Shown here: one piece after another, positions 18,452 through 24,957 of the stretch | Numbering within the stretch: position 1 is the first letter of the stretch | How the letters are laid out: the number at the start of each line of letters is the position of its first letter | Program-made: the position numbers and the translations under genes | Notes under the pieces: generated by a model | What the model was told of the DNA's origin: nothing | Databases searched by the model: none | Seen by the model: the letters and a program-made list of their open reading frames with translations, nothing else | DNA from: a virus | DNA length: 64,000 nucleotides | Strand: one strand, 5' to 3' | IMG/VR virus record: IMGVR_UViG_3300029267_002897 | Span: 115,064-179,063 of that record

Positions 18452-18818
18452 AGTCTACACGCCGCCGAAAGGCGCGGTTCTCGGCTATTCCAACGTCATC
18501 TATCTCGTCAAAGGCGGGAGACGTATCGGCTCGACCATGGAGACCGGCAAAATAGAAAACGTCAGCCGTCGATGGCATCTCGGACGCACACACACGGTGG
18601 TCCCTTTGAAAGCCGAAGACGAGATAAACGTCCTCGCACTTCAGAAACCAATTCTCTCCATGGTCTACGCCGACTACTATGCATGGGTGCCGTACAAGTA
18701 TGGAGAAGAGGAAGTCCTGGCGGACGCCTCTTTTTTAGTTACAGACGTCGTACCAATGACTGAAATTCAAGGACAGCACATCTACGAAAGGGTGCTGCTT
18801 TACGCCAACAAGGAGTGA
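18375..18818 (+). CDS. Hypothetical protein (up to 147 aa)
   Basis: Beta-rich, with VIYLVKGGRRIGSTMETG and a C-terminal half rich in Tyr and Val. The ATG at 18375 gives an unusually long overlap with the kinase gene and has no good ribosome site, so the true start may be downstream. No family recognised. Confidence 0.5.
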   Translation: MTSSTESLKSQIETPFSLPVDPLPGEVYTPPKGAVLGYSNVIYLVKGGRRIGSTMETGKIENVSRRWHLGRTHTVVPLKAEDEINVLALQKPILSMVYADYYAWVPYKYGEEEVLADASFLVTDVVPMTEIQGQHIYERVLLYANKE

Positions 18819-18821
18819 CCG

Positions 18822-19577
18822 ATGAAGAAAGCGCCGCAGCCGCTTCCCATGATGCCGCCCCAAATGCCCTTCGGGGAGATGCCCCAGCGTCCCCCGATGC
18901 CGCCGGGAGAGCAACCTCCCGCGGACAAATCCCGGGCGAGATACAACCCCCTCCCGATGGGACCTCAAGGACTGAAGATTCTGCGGGGACTCTCTGATTG
19001 CGAATTGTCCGTCGAGGGCGGTCGATTAGGAGAACTCGTCGACAAGCTCCTCGCAATGCCCGAGGAAGACCTCGATGATGAAGTCTTCGAACTCGTAGGA
19101 AAGGCGACAGCTCGTAGCATGCGCGCCGATACCCTGTGTTCCCGGCATCTGGCAGTGCGCACAGCTGCTATCTTCGAGGAAGATGACGAGCTCCAAAAGG
19201 TCAACGCGGAACTGAAAGAAGCAAACGATACCGTGCAGCGCTTGCAGGTCGAGATTACGGAAGCCCTGCGGCGGGTGGGAGAACTCACCGCAGAGCGCTG
19301 GGGTCTCTCTGTAGAAAAGTTCGGACTTAATCCTGACCAACGCTCTTACCGTATCAACGAGGAGAAGGGCGTCGTAGAGCAAGTCGATTTCCGCTGCAAT
19401 GAGTGTAAAGCGCGTACAATTGTACGAAAGACTCGGCAGGAGATTGCCGAGAGACTGCTACGCATCGAAGGCAAAAAAAGGGAGGACTCCAATGACGGAA
19501 CAGGAGAAGCTGGAGAAGACTCTGGAAGCGAACCACAAGGCTCTGGAGAAGGTGGAGAAGCCGTGGTACCGGAGTAA
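18822..19577 (+). CDS. Pro-rich and coiled-coil protein (251 aa)
   Basis: The first 45 residues are Met- and Pro-rich. Residues 110-150 look like a coiled coil (ELQKVNAELKEANDTVQRL), then one CNEC knuckle (near 192) and a polar acidic tail. GGAG lies just upstream of the ATG. No family recognised. It overlaps the following membrane-protein gene by 86 bases. Confidence 0.6.
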   Translation: MKKAPQPLPMMPPQMPFGEMPQRPPMPPGEQPPADKSRARYNPLPMGPQGLKILRGLSDCELSVEGGRLGELVDKLLAMPEEDLDDEVFELVGKATARSMRADTLCSRHLAVRTAAIFEEDDELQKVNAELKEANDTVQRLQVEITEALRRVGELTAERWGLSVEKFGLNPDQRSYRINEEKGVVEQVDFRCNECKARTIVRKTRQEIAERLLRIEGKKREDSNDGTGEAGEDSGSEPQGSGEGGEAVVPE

Positions 19578-19818
19578 GAAGTTCATCGCTTTCATCATCG
19601 TCGAGGTCTTCATGTGCGCGATGGCCATCGTCGCGCTGTTCAAGCAGCCGGAACTAGGATGGCCGCTCGCAACCTTCATGGTAGGCATCGTCTTCGTGAT
19701 GGGGTTCTGCGCTGCCTGGTTCATCGGGTCGCAAGCGGCCGTCGACAAGTTCGTTCGGGGCGCAGCCTTCATGGGCAAGAGTTTGACTGCCAAGTTCTCT
19801 GGCAGCTCCGACGGCTAG
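19492..19818 (+). CDS. Two-helix membrane protein, holin-like (108 aa)
   Basis: I chose ATG 19492 because GGAGG is 6 bases upstream. A charged N-terminus (MTEQEKLEKTLEANHKALEK) precedes two transmembrane helices, at about 28-48 and 55-77, with a short Gly/Pro turn and a small polar tail. Size and topology fit a class II holin, and the lytic lipoprotein is on the same strand about 2.5 kb upstream. No holin family was recognised by sequence. Ends tail to tail with the next gene. Confidence 0.55.
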   Translation: MTEQEKLEKTLEANHKALEKVEKPWYRSKKFIAFIIVEVFMCAMAIVALFKQPELGWPLATFMVGIVFVMGFCAAWFIGSQAAVDKFVRGAAFMGKSLTAKFSGSSDG

Positions 19819-20486
19819 TCCTCGTCCAACACTCCTTTTCTCCTCAATTTGGTTTCCAGCTCTTTGAGTCGCTGCTCGAGTTTGGCCGTCTCCTTCATCG
19901 CCAGGACCGCATGGTTCATCATGTAGGTCGTGAGAACCGCGGCAAGGACCCGATAGCGTTGTTGGAGATTGGACACAAGTTTCCCCAAACCCGTCTCCAC
20001 CCCTATCTCAAGATTATCCGTAATTGCCTGCGCTAACGCATCCTTGAACATGTGCCCGCCCGCAGCGGTATTCCATTCCTCCTGTATGATGTCCATTATA
20101 GACTTACCCGAAGAGTACCCCATATTCCGAGTAGGGTCGTCTAAGACCTCTTTGACCGCTGAAATCATATCTCGAAGTAGGTACTGAAACGCAGTCTCCA
20201 ACTCCCCTTTCATCCCCGAAGATGCGGGGTCCGTCATAGATATTTTGAACGAGTCAAAACTAAGACCTTCGTTCAGCTCACGCCAGACTTCATAGAGCGC
20301 CGTGTGGTAGGGACACGCCGGAGTGTCAGGCGTAACTTTGAACCATTTCTTGTCCAGCTCCTCGTTGCCGCACCAGTAACGCATGCCGTTGGGCACTCCG
20401 GTAATGTCACTCTCTCGAATGTCATCCATGAAGTGGTCACAATCCGCGCATGTGTACGTCTGTATCTGGATAACCTGCTCATCCAT
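19815..20486 (-). CDS. Hypothetical protein with Cys-rich N-terminus (223 aa)
   Basis: Start ATG 20486 (MDEQVIQI) has AAGGAG upstream, and an upstream in-frame TTG is less likely. The N-terminal 60 residues carry CADCDHFM, then WCGN and CPYH, a possible zinc site. The rest is helical with a C-terminal coiled coil (KETAKLEQRLKELETKL). No family recognised. Confidence 0.6.
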   Translation of the reverse strand: MDEQVIQIQTYTCADCDHFMDDIRESDITGVPNGMRYWCGNEELDKKWFKVTPDTPACPYHTALYEVWRELNEGLSFDSFKISMTDPASSGMKGELETAFQYLLRDMISAVKEVLDDPTRNMGYSSGKSIMDIIQEEWNTAAGGHMFKDALAQAITDNLEIGVETGLGKLVSNLQQRYRVLAAVLTTYMMNHAVLAMKETAKLEQRLKELETKLRRKGVLDED

Positions 20487-20507
20487 GAAGTGCTCCTTGA
20501 AAAACAA

Positions 20508-20764
20508 AGCCCCCTCCCGAGGTCATCGCGGCCGACTTATTAACAGCGCTCGCTCGGAAGAGGGCACACACAGCTGCCAAACTATGTGAATTGGAATGCG
20601 GGCCTCTCACCCGCTCGGAGATTCTCTCCTCTCTAAGTCACGGACGCTGTTTCGCACTGTTCCTTGCCTCGTTGTGGCGTGAGGGCTTCTGGGTACCCAC
20701 CCTCGCTACGGTTAACGCCTTCACTCGTCAGGCTCATGCTGGTCACGTCTCCGTTCAGACCGCT
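20508..20764 (-). ncRNA. Structured segment just downstream of the tmRNA
   Basis: No gene fits here. On the minus strand, ACGGA near 20753 can pair with TCCGT near 20640. Inside, GGCGT..GAGGG..CCCTC..ACGCC forms a long hairpin (20664-20718). GGAGA-GAA-TCTCC and GCGGG..CCCGC hairpins follow. It may be processed from the Nudix-tmRNA transcript. Strand is uncertain because the pairings are nearly symmetric, and no RNA family was recognised. Confidence 0.4.
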
Positions 20765-21144
20765 GGGTGGAGGCGCTGGGAATCGAACCCAGGTCCGCCA
20801 ATGCGTCATGTACAACTCGTTACGTGCGTAGCCCGTTCTGCTCTCTAGCCTCCATCACGGAGCCCAACTCGGGCTAGATTGGACCTCTTAGATTTTCGTA
20901 CTGAGGTGGGCGAGGAACAACCTCTCAGCCTTATCCTGTTAAGATGATGCCCTTCCGAGTACACAGGCACTTCTCGGTTGGACATTCCCTCAAGCAGCCT
21001 TGGCGACCGGAGCCGCCTCGACCTTCGGGAAGAGTTCAACTACGTTGTCGGCAGTTGTGGTTGAGAGTCTTTTTAATCCGCTGGCTCACAAGCGGGGCAC
21101 GCATTGCACACTTCATTCATCAACGTCGAAACCAAGTCACCCCC
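20765..21144 (-). ncRNA. ssrA: Transfer-messenger RNA
   Basis: On the minus strand the 5' end reads GGGGGTGACTTGGTTTCGACG, the conserved tmRNA start, and the 3' end has GGTTCGATTCCC followed by CGCCTCCA. GGGGGTG pairs with CGCCTCC over 7 bp with two G-U pairs. The resume ORF (21052-20990) encodes a 20-residue tag ADNVVELFPKVEAAPVAKAA and TGA. CCA is not encoded (ACCC follows). It rescues stalled ribosomes with SmpB; no smpB was seen. It begins 1 base after the Nudix stop. Confidence 0.92.
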
Positions 21145-21145
21145 G

Positions 21146-21796
21146 TCATTCAGATATCAAAGAACCTATCCTGTTTTCCAAGGCTTCTTTAATCACATGG
21201 TAGGACCATTTCTCGAGATTATCCAGCTCTAAGAGCGCACCATTAAGTCGCTTCCACTCTAGCCACTCAACCTCATCATCGTTCGCCGAAATCTTGCTGG
21301 TGACATCGACTTGGATGACGAAGCCAAGATGTACGCGGTCCACTACCGTCTCATCGAGAGCGATAAGACCGTGGAGATGCATCTGCGGACCCGTCACCAT
21401 GAGAGGCGGGTCAAAGGAAAGCTCCTCATGCAGCTCCCGAAACGCAGCCAAGTAGAACGCGGCCTGGGGTCCAGCCCAGAAATCGCGCTCATTCATGTGT
21501 CCGCCGAATCCCACGGAAGCTTTACGCCGTAAGCGCTCCTCCCCAGACTTCTTGGACCGGAAGTACGTCGCCATCAGGTACCTGTCCGGGTCCCACAAGA
21601 GCAAGTACGGAATCGTCTGCAACCAGTTCTCATTCGTCTCTGCCCGCTCTCGGGACATGAAGACGATATTGTCGATGACCCGCTTGAACCCAGCAGCTTG
21701 CTGAGTGTCGCCAGTCCAGCGCATGAAGCCCGGAAATTGCCCAGGAAAGCACTGCTCAACGAGGGCTCTCGGCACTACGGCTACTTCTTCAGACAT
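21146..21796 (-). CDS. Nudix-type hydrolase (216 aa)
   Basis: Start MSEEVAVV at 21796 has GAGGAGG upstream. The fold signature is GFGGHMNE followed, after an insertion, by AAFRELHEELSFD, i.e. the REUXEE part of the Nudix box with wider spacing, as in GGH-N-type Nudix phosphoesterases. Substrate unknown (nucleoside diphosphate derivative expected). A one-mismatch palindrome lies inside (21521-21533). The tmRNA starts 1 base after its stop. Confidence 0.65.
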   Translation of the reverse strand: MSEEVAVVPRALVEQCFPGQFPGFMRWTGDTQQAAGFKRVIDNIVFMSRERAETNENWLQTIPYLLLWDPDRYLMATYFRSKKSGEERLRRKASVGFGGHMNERDFWAGPQAAFYLAAFRELHEELSFDPPLMVTGPQMHLHGLIALDETVVDRVHLGFVIQVDVTSKISANDDEVEWLEWKRLNGALLELDNLEKWSYHVIKEALENRIGSLISE

Positions 21797-21834
21797 TGAA
21801 ATTCCTCCTCTAGCTTCCTTTACCAAATCACCTC

Positions 21835-21840
21835 TATAAT
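21835..21840 (+). promoter_or_regulatory. -10 element for the HELKH membrane protein
   Basis: CCTCTATAATTTC in the divergent gap between the Nudix gene and ATG 21859, with CGGAGG as the ribosome site. No clear -35. The same CC-TATAATTTC context occurs at 16,069. Confidence 0.45.
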
Positions 21841-21858
21841 TTCTATCGGAGGTGCTAC

Positions 21859-22395
21859 ATGAGCGACGCGAAAGAACTTTTCGAACAGTTGGAGCGCGAG
21901 GCTGTTGCCAAGTACGGAATCCGAATCCGTACAAAGAGAGACAACCTCTGGCTATGGAAAACCATCCACTATATTCTCCTGGTCTTGTCTTTCGGCCAGA
22001 TGAAGACATTTCTCACAGGATTTGTCACTACGTTAGGTAGAGACATCTACTGGCCATTGGGGTGGTCGAGAAAGCACATCAGCAAAGAAGACTACATTAC
22101 GTTACGCCACGAGCTGAAACACGTCTACCGCTTCCTCCAGTTCGGTCTTGGATGCGCTATCCTGGGGATTATCGTATTCGGTTTTCTGTACCTGTTTGTG
22201 CCGCTCCCAGTCTTGTTTGCCTGGTTCCGGTACTTCTTCGAGCGCGAAGCCTATCTAGAGTCTTACCACGCAGCAAAAGAAGTTGGGCTTCAACCCAACA
22301 TCATGACATTTGTCGACTTGCTGAGCGGACCGAAATACCTATGGACGTGGGTTCTGAGAGGTCAAGTGAAGAAATGGTTCTTGAAGAACGTCTAG
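21859..22395 (+). CDS. Membrane protein with HExxH motif (178 aa)
   Basis: Contains RHELKHVYRF near 83-92, a zinc-protease HExxH, followed by a transmembrane segment (LGCAILGIIVFGFLYLFV, about 99-116) and FEREAYLESYHAAKE near 132-146, whose Glu could be a third ligand. An N-terminal hydrophobic stretch (IHYILLVLSF) may also contact membrane. Likely a membrane metallopeptidase, with substrate unknown. It is transcribed opposite to its neighbours from its own -10 element and converges with the 22,392 gene (4-base overlap). Confidence 0.6.
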   Translation: MSDAKELFEQLEREAVAKYGIRIRTKRDNLWLWKTIHYILLVLSFGQMKTFLTGFVTTLGRDIYWPLGWSRKHISKEDYITLRHELKHVYRFLQFGLGCAILGIIVFGFLYLFVPLPVLFAWFRYFFEREAYLESYHAAKEVGLQPNIMTFVDLLSGPKYLWTWVLRGQVKKWFLKNV

Positions 22396-22727
22396 GCTTC
22401 CCACGGGATGCCCGTAGCTTGCTCCAGGGACTTGGCTCCCGCTTCTTCTCCGGCCTGACGCCCGAAATACTTCCCAAGTAAGCCACCCCCGAGGGCTCCC
22501 GCGGCAGGCAGCAACATCCCCTTCCCGAACGCTTTGCGTCCGAGCATCCCCAGACCCCCTCCGGCCAAAGCTCCCAGCCCGGTACCCCCCAGTTCTCCGC
22601 GACGCACGATATTGCGGTATTCGGACAAGACAGGATGTTCTCCCGGCTCTGGCTCCGCAGAAAGATACTCCTGCGCCCGTTTCTCCAAATCCGCAAGTCC
22701 AGCAGCAATTATTTCAGCTCTAGTCAT
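22392..22727 (-). CDS. Glycine-zipper protein (111 aa)
   Basis: The first 18 residues (MTRAEIIAAGLADLEKRA) resemble the peptide repeated in other proteins here. Residues 47-85 are a Gly-Ala zipper (GTGLGALAGGGLGMLG). Could insert in membrane or pack in the virion. A TATACT lies 21 bases upstream (22753-22748). No family recognised. Confidence 0.55.
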   Translation of the reverse strand: MTRAEIIAAGLADLEKRAQEYLSAEPEPGEHPVLSEYRNIVRRGELGGTGLGALAGGGLGMLGRKAFGKGMLLPAAGALGGGLLGKYFGRQAGEEAGAKSLEQATGIPWEA

Positions 22728-22747
22728 CGTCGGCCTCCCGAAGAGAA

Positions 22748-22753
22748 GTATAG
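22748..22753 (-). promoter_or_regulatory. -10 element upstream of the glycine-zipper gene
   Basis: TATACT on the minus strand in GGCTATACTTCTC, 21 bases before ATG 22727. No clear -35. Confidence 0.35.
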
Positions 22754-22755
22754 CC

Positions 22756-22870
22756 TATTCCCGCTTTTTCATCTCCTTCGGGTAGCATACTACACACGCC
22801 GGAGTCTCCTTGGCAATCTCTTTGCGCTCCCGGTCGGTTTTCTTGTCGATTACGACACGATAGTCGGGGA
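22756..22870 (-). other. Open frame without a start codon
   Basis: After the 22,850 gene, the -1 frame stays open to TAG at 22756-22758 and reads like protein (VVIDKKTDRERKEIAKE, then PACVVCYPKEM). There is no ATG, GTG or TTG in that frame. It overlaps the end of the upstream gene at a CCCC run. Confidence 0.35.
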
Positions 22871-23194
22871 CGAGTAGTCTCGACTCTCCAGGATTTGATA
22901 AACCTCGGCAAAAGCCGCAGCGATACATTCGTCACTCTCCTTTGCATCTGAGTCACTGTTGAGGTGGTTATAGTGGCCAAGCGCCTGGTCCTCGAAACCA
23001 TTAACCATGTCGGAAAACGTACAGTTCTTGCACGCACAAGAGGAGCTACTGTCCCAATCGAGGTCCGTCACATCTCCCGAATCGTATCCTTCATCTACGA
23101 CTTCCGCAGTTCCAATTACGGTAATGTAGAACGGCCCGAAGCTACCGCATTGAGGGCACCGCAGGTTATCCAGCTGGTTCTGGTTCCTCCTCAT
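22850..23194 (-). CDS. Zinc-ribbon protein (114 aa)
   Basis: CPQCG (13-17) and CACKNC (about 53-58) form a four-cysteine ribbon, with an acidic middle. The start has GGAGAGAAGG upstream and overlaps the 3' end of the upstream gene. No known family. See the startless open frame after it. Confidence 0.6.
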   Translation of the reverse strand: MRRNQNQLDNLRCPQCGSFGPFYITVIGTAEVVDEGYDSGDVTDLDWDSSSSCACKNCTFSDMVNGFEDQALGHYNHLNSDSDAKESDECIAAAFAEVYQILESRDYSSPTIVS

Positions 23195-23543
23195 CCTTCT
23201 CTCCTATGGCACTCTCGATTTTGGCCTTGAGCTCGTCAGCTTGTTCCTTGGTCAACCGGATAGCTTCCAGGTATCCGTCCGGCAATTCGAGCTTCCCTTT
23301 GTTCTCCCCGAAAACTTTGTCTTCGATGTCGCATAGCCGGGAGTAAATAACGTCGAAGAACTTGACCATCTCGTTTATTACCGCGTCGTTGAGCGCCTTG
23401 AGCTGCATGTTGGTGATGGCCTGCTGCTGAATCATCTCCAGCAACTGCGGGATGGTCACCTGGAGGCCTTCGACTGCCTGCGCCGCTTTCGACAACTCAT
23501 TCCGCGTGAGCTTCAGGGGCTTCTTCTTTTTCTTTCCCGCCAT
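23166..23543 (-). CDS. Lys-rich then helical protein (125 aa)
   Basis: N-terminus MAGKKKKKPLKL, then helices with coiled-coil character (IPQLLEMIQQQAITNMQ) and an acidic end. The alternative start at 23591 has a better ribosome site (GGAGG) but would overlap the upstream gene by 79 bases. No family recognised. Confidence 0.55.
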   Translation of the reverse strand: MAGKKKKKPLKLTRNELSKAAQAVEGLQVTIPQLLEMIQQQAITNMQLKALNDAVINEMVKFFDVIYSRLCDIEDKVFGENKGKLELPDGYLEAIRLTKEQADELKAKIESAIGEKDEEEPEPAG

Positions 23544-23995
23544 AGCTCGTCGAACACGTCTTCCGGACTTTTTTCCTCCGTCTCGAGGCATGTCTTTCCC
23601 TCCGTGAGCGCCTTCACCGCCTGTAATGAACTAATCAACGCAGTTGTCGGGTCCACGCCCGCAATCGCGGCACGGCTCGAAACTACATGTTCGAACTCTG
23701 GCTCGACGTACAGGGCTATCCGCAATTCCTCCCCGACCGTCTCGATATCTGCCAGCGCGTCGTACTTGTCAACAATGTCTTCCAATTCTTGCGCGATGTA
23801 CGGCGCTGTCACAGAGTTGGGTGCGGGGTTAATGGTGAACACTATTTGCGCTTTAGAGCGATTGACCGGAGTACGTGTATCCCACTCCATCACCCCCGGA
23901 AACTTCTCTTCGAGGAACCCCATCATCTCCAGCACGAGGGTCGCCATCTTGTGAGCGCGGGTAGGGAGCATCCCATAGAATTGGTCTATCGGCAT
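23513..23995 (-). CDS. Hypothetical protein (160 aa)
   Basis: Start MPIDQFYG at 23995 has GGAGGAG 8 bases upstream. Alpha/beta sequence with PYIAQELEDIVDKYDALADI. No family recognised. It begins 2 bases after the preceding stop. Confidence 0.6.
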   Translation of the reverse strand: MPIDQFYGMLPTRAHKMATLVLEMMGFLEEKFPGVMEWDTRTPVNRSKAQIVFTINPAPNSVTAPYIAQELEDIVDKYDALADIETVGEELRIALYVEPEFEHVVSSRAAIAGVDPTTALISSLQAVKALTEGKTCLETEEKSPEDVFDELWRERKRRSP

Positions 23996-23997
23996 GG

Positions 23998-24513
23998 CTA
24001 CCACTCCTCCGCGTTATACGAGTACGAGTAGTCTTCGAACTCCGCGTCGATGACGTTATTCCGCTCTCGCCACTTCCGCGACAGTTGGGAAAAGTGCTTA
24101 GTAAGATACTGACGCTGAGCCGACCAGAATGTCGATTCATCCGATGCATCCGAGCGAGCCCGAAAAAGCATCGAACAGACCGTCTGGTGCTGCTGGCAGC
24201 TGCGCATGGCCGCCGACAACTTGACGTCCAATCGAAACCGGAAGTGCGGGTCTTTGGCCCCTTTACGGGGGTCGAACCGTCCTGCGGAACGGCCTCGGAC
24301 CTTGAGGCCGTAGTCCAACCCGATGTCACGGCAGCCGGGGAAGATGACCTTCCACATCATCTCCTTGGACGGAACCGTGAGGTAGATACGGAAGATTCCG
24401 TTGCCCTCCACGAGAGGGAAGAAATCTCCGAACACTTTGTCGTCGATGTAGTCGATGAGGGCAATGCAGCCAGCTGCCTCTCGCCCTATCGTCCTCGTCT
24501 TTGTCGATGCCAT
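23998..24513 (-). CDS. Hypothetical protein (171 aa)
   Basis: Starts MASTKTRTIGREAAGCIALI with AGGAGG upstream and a TTGGTACAAG element 25 bases further up, so it likely heads an operon. Basic, with several Cys and aromatic residues and an acidic end (FEDYSYSYNAEEW). No family recognised. Confidence 0.6.
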   Translation of the reverse strand: MASTKTRTIGREAAGCIALIDYIDDKVFGDFFPLVEGNGIFRIYLTVPSKEMMWKVIFPGCRDIGLDYGLKVRGRSAGRFDPRKGAKDPHFRFRLDVKLSAAMRSCQQHQTVCSMLFRARSDASDESTFWSAQRQYLTKHFSQLSRKWRERNNVIDAEFEDYSYSYNAEEW

Positions 24514-24537
24514 GGTAAAACCTCCTGTCGTTGGAGA

Positions 24538-24547
24538 CTTGTACCAA
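24538..24547 (-). promoter_or_regulatory. TTGGTACAAG element (operon head)
   Basis: Extended -10-like TGGTACAAG 25 bases upstream of ATG 24513. No terminator is visible before it. Confidence 0.4.
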
Positions 24548-24549
24548 GC

Positions 24550-24831
24550 CTACCCCTGATGTTTGCGCGCTGCGGACAACACGTCGATACGCGCGAGCGC
24601 CGAGATGAGATTCGTCCAGACGACAAAGAGTTGTGATATCTTGTCCTCCGGGTCCTCTATCTCTTCAATAACAAAAAGAATATCGTCTATTAGCTCGGGA
24701 ACACGGAGCGTACGTGCAGCTTCTGGCTCGTGCTCAACGTACAGCTCTGCCTTGTTCTTGACGAAATCCAGGATGAAAGCCGGAATGTGTTCGAACTCGA
24801 CTTTCGTCACTCCTTCAAAGGGGCTAGGCAT
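24550..24831 (-). CDS. Hypothetical helical protein (93 aa)
   Basis: Amphipathic helices (HIPAFILDFVKNKAELYV, ELIDDILFVIEEIEDPED). No ribosome site is obvious before ATG 24831. No family recognised. Confidence 0.55.
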   Translation of the reverse strand: MPSPFEGVTKVEFEHIPAFILDFVKNKAELYVEHEPEAARTLRVPELIDDILFVIEEIEDPEDKISQLFVVWTNLISALARIDVLSAARKHQG

Positions 24832-24935
24832 AAACGGACGTTAACAGAAGACAGACGACCGCGCCAGATGAAATCCTATGTGCCCAGGTTTCATTGCCGA
24901 ACCGGCAGCGGCCGAGGAGGTGTGACGTTTACGAG

Positions 24936-24948
24936 TTTACGGAGTAAA
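24936..24948. repeat. TTTACNNNGTAAA palindrome (perfect)
   Basis: TTTAC GGA GTAAA in the 126-base gap upstream of the 24,831 gene, just after the end of the metallopeptidase-domain gene. Confidence 0.7.
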
Positions 24949-24957
24949 GGGAGAATG

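Noticed and set aside
20768-20854. An ordinary tRNA at the 3' end of the tmRNA
   Set aside because: The acceptor would pair only with the distant GGGGGTG; there is no proper anticodon arm, so it is the tRNA-like end of the tmRNA.
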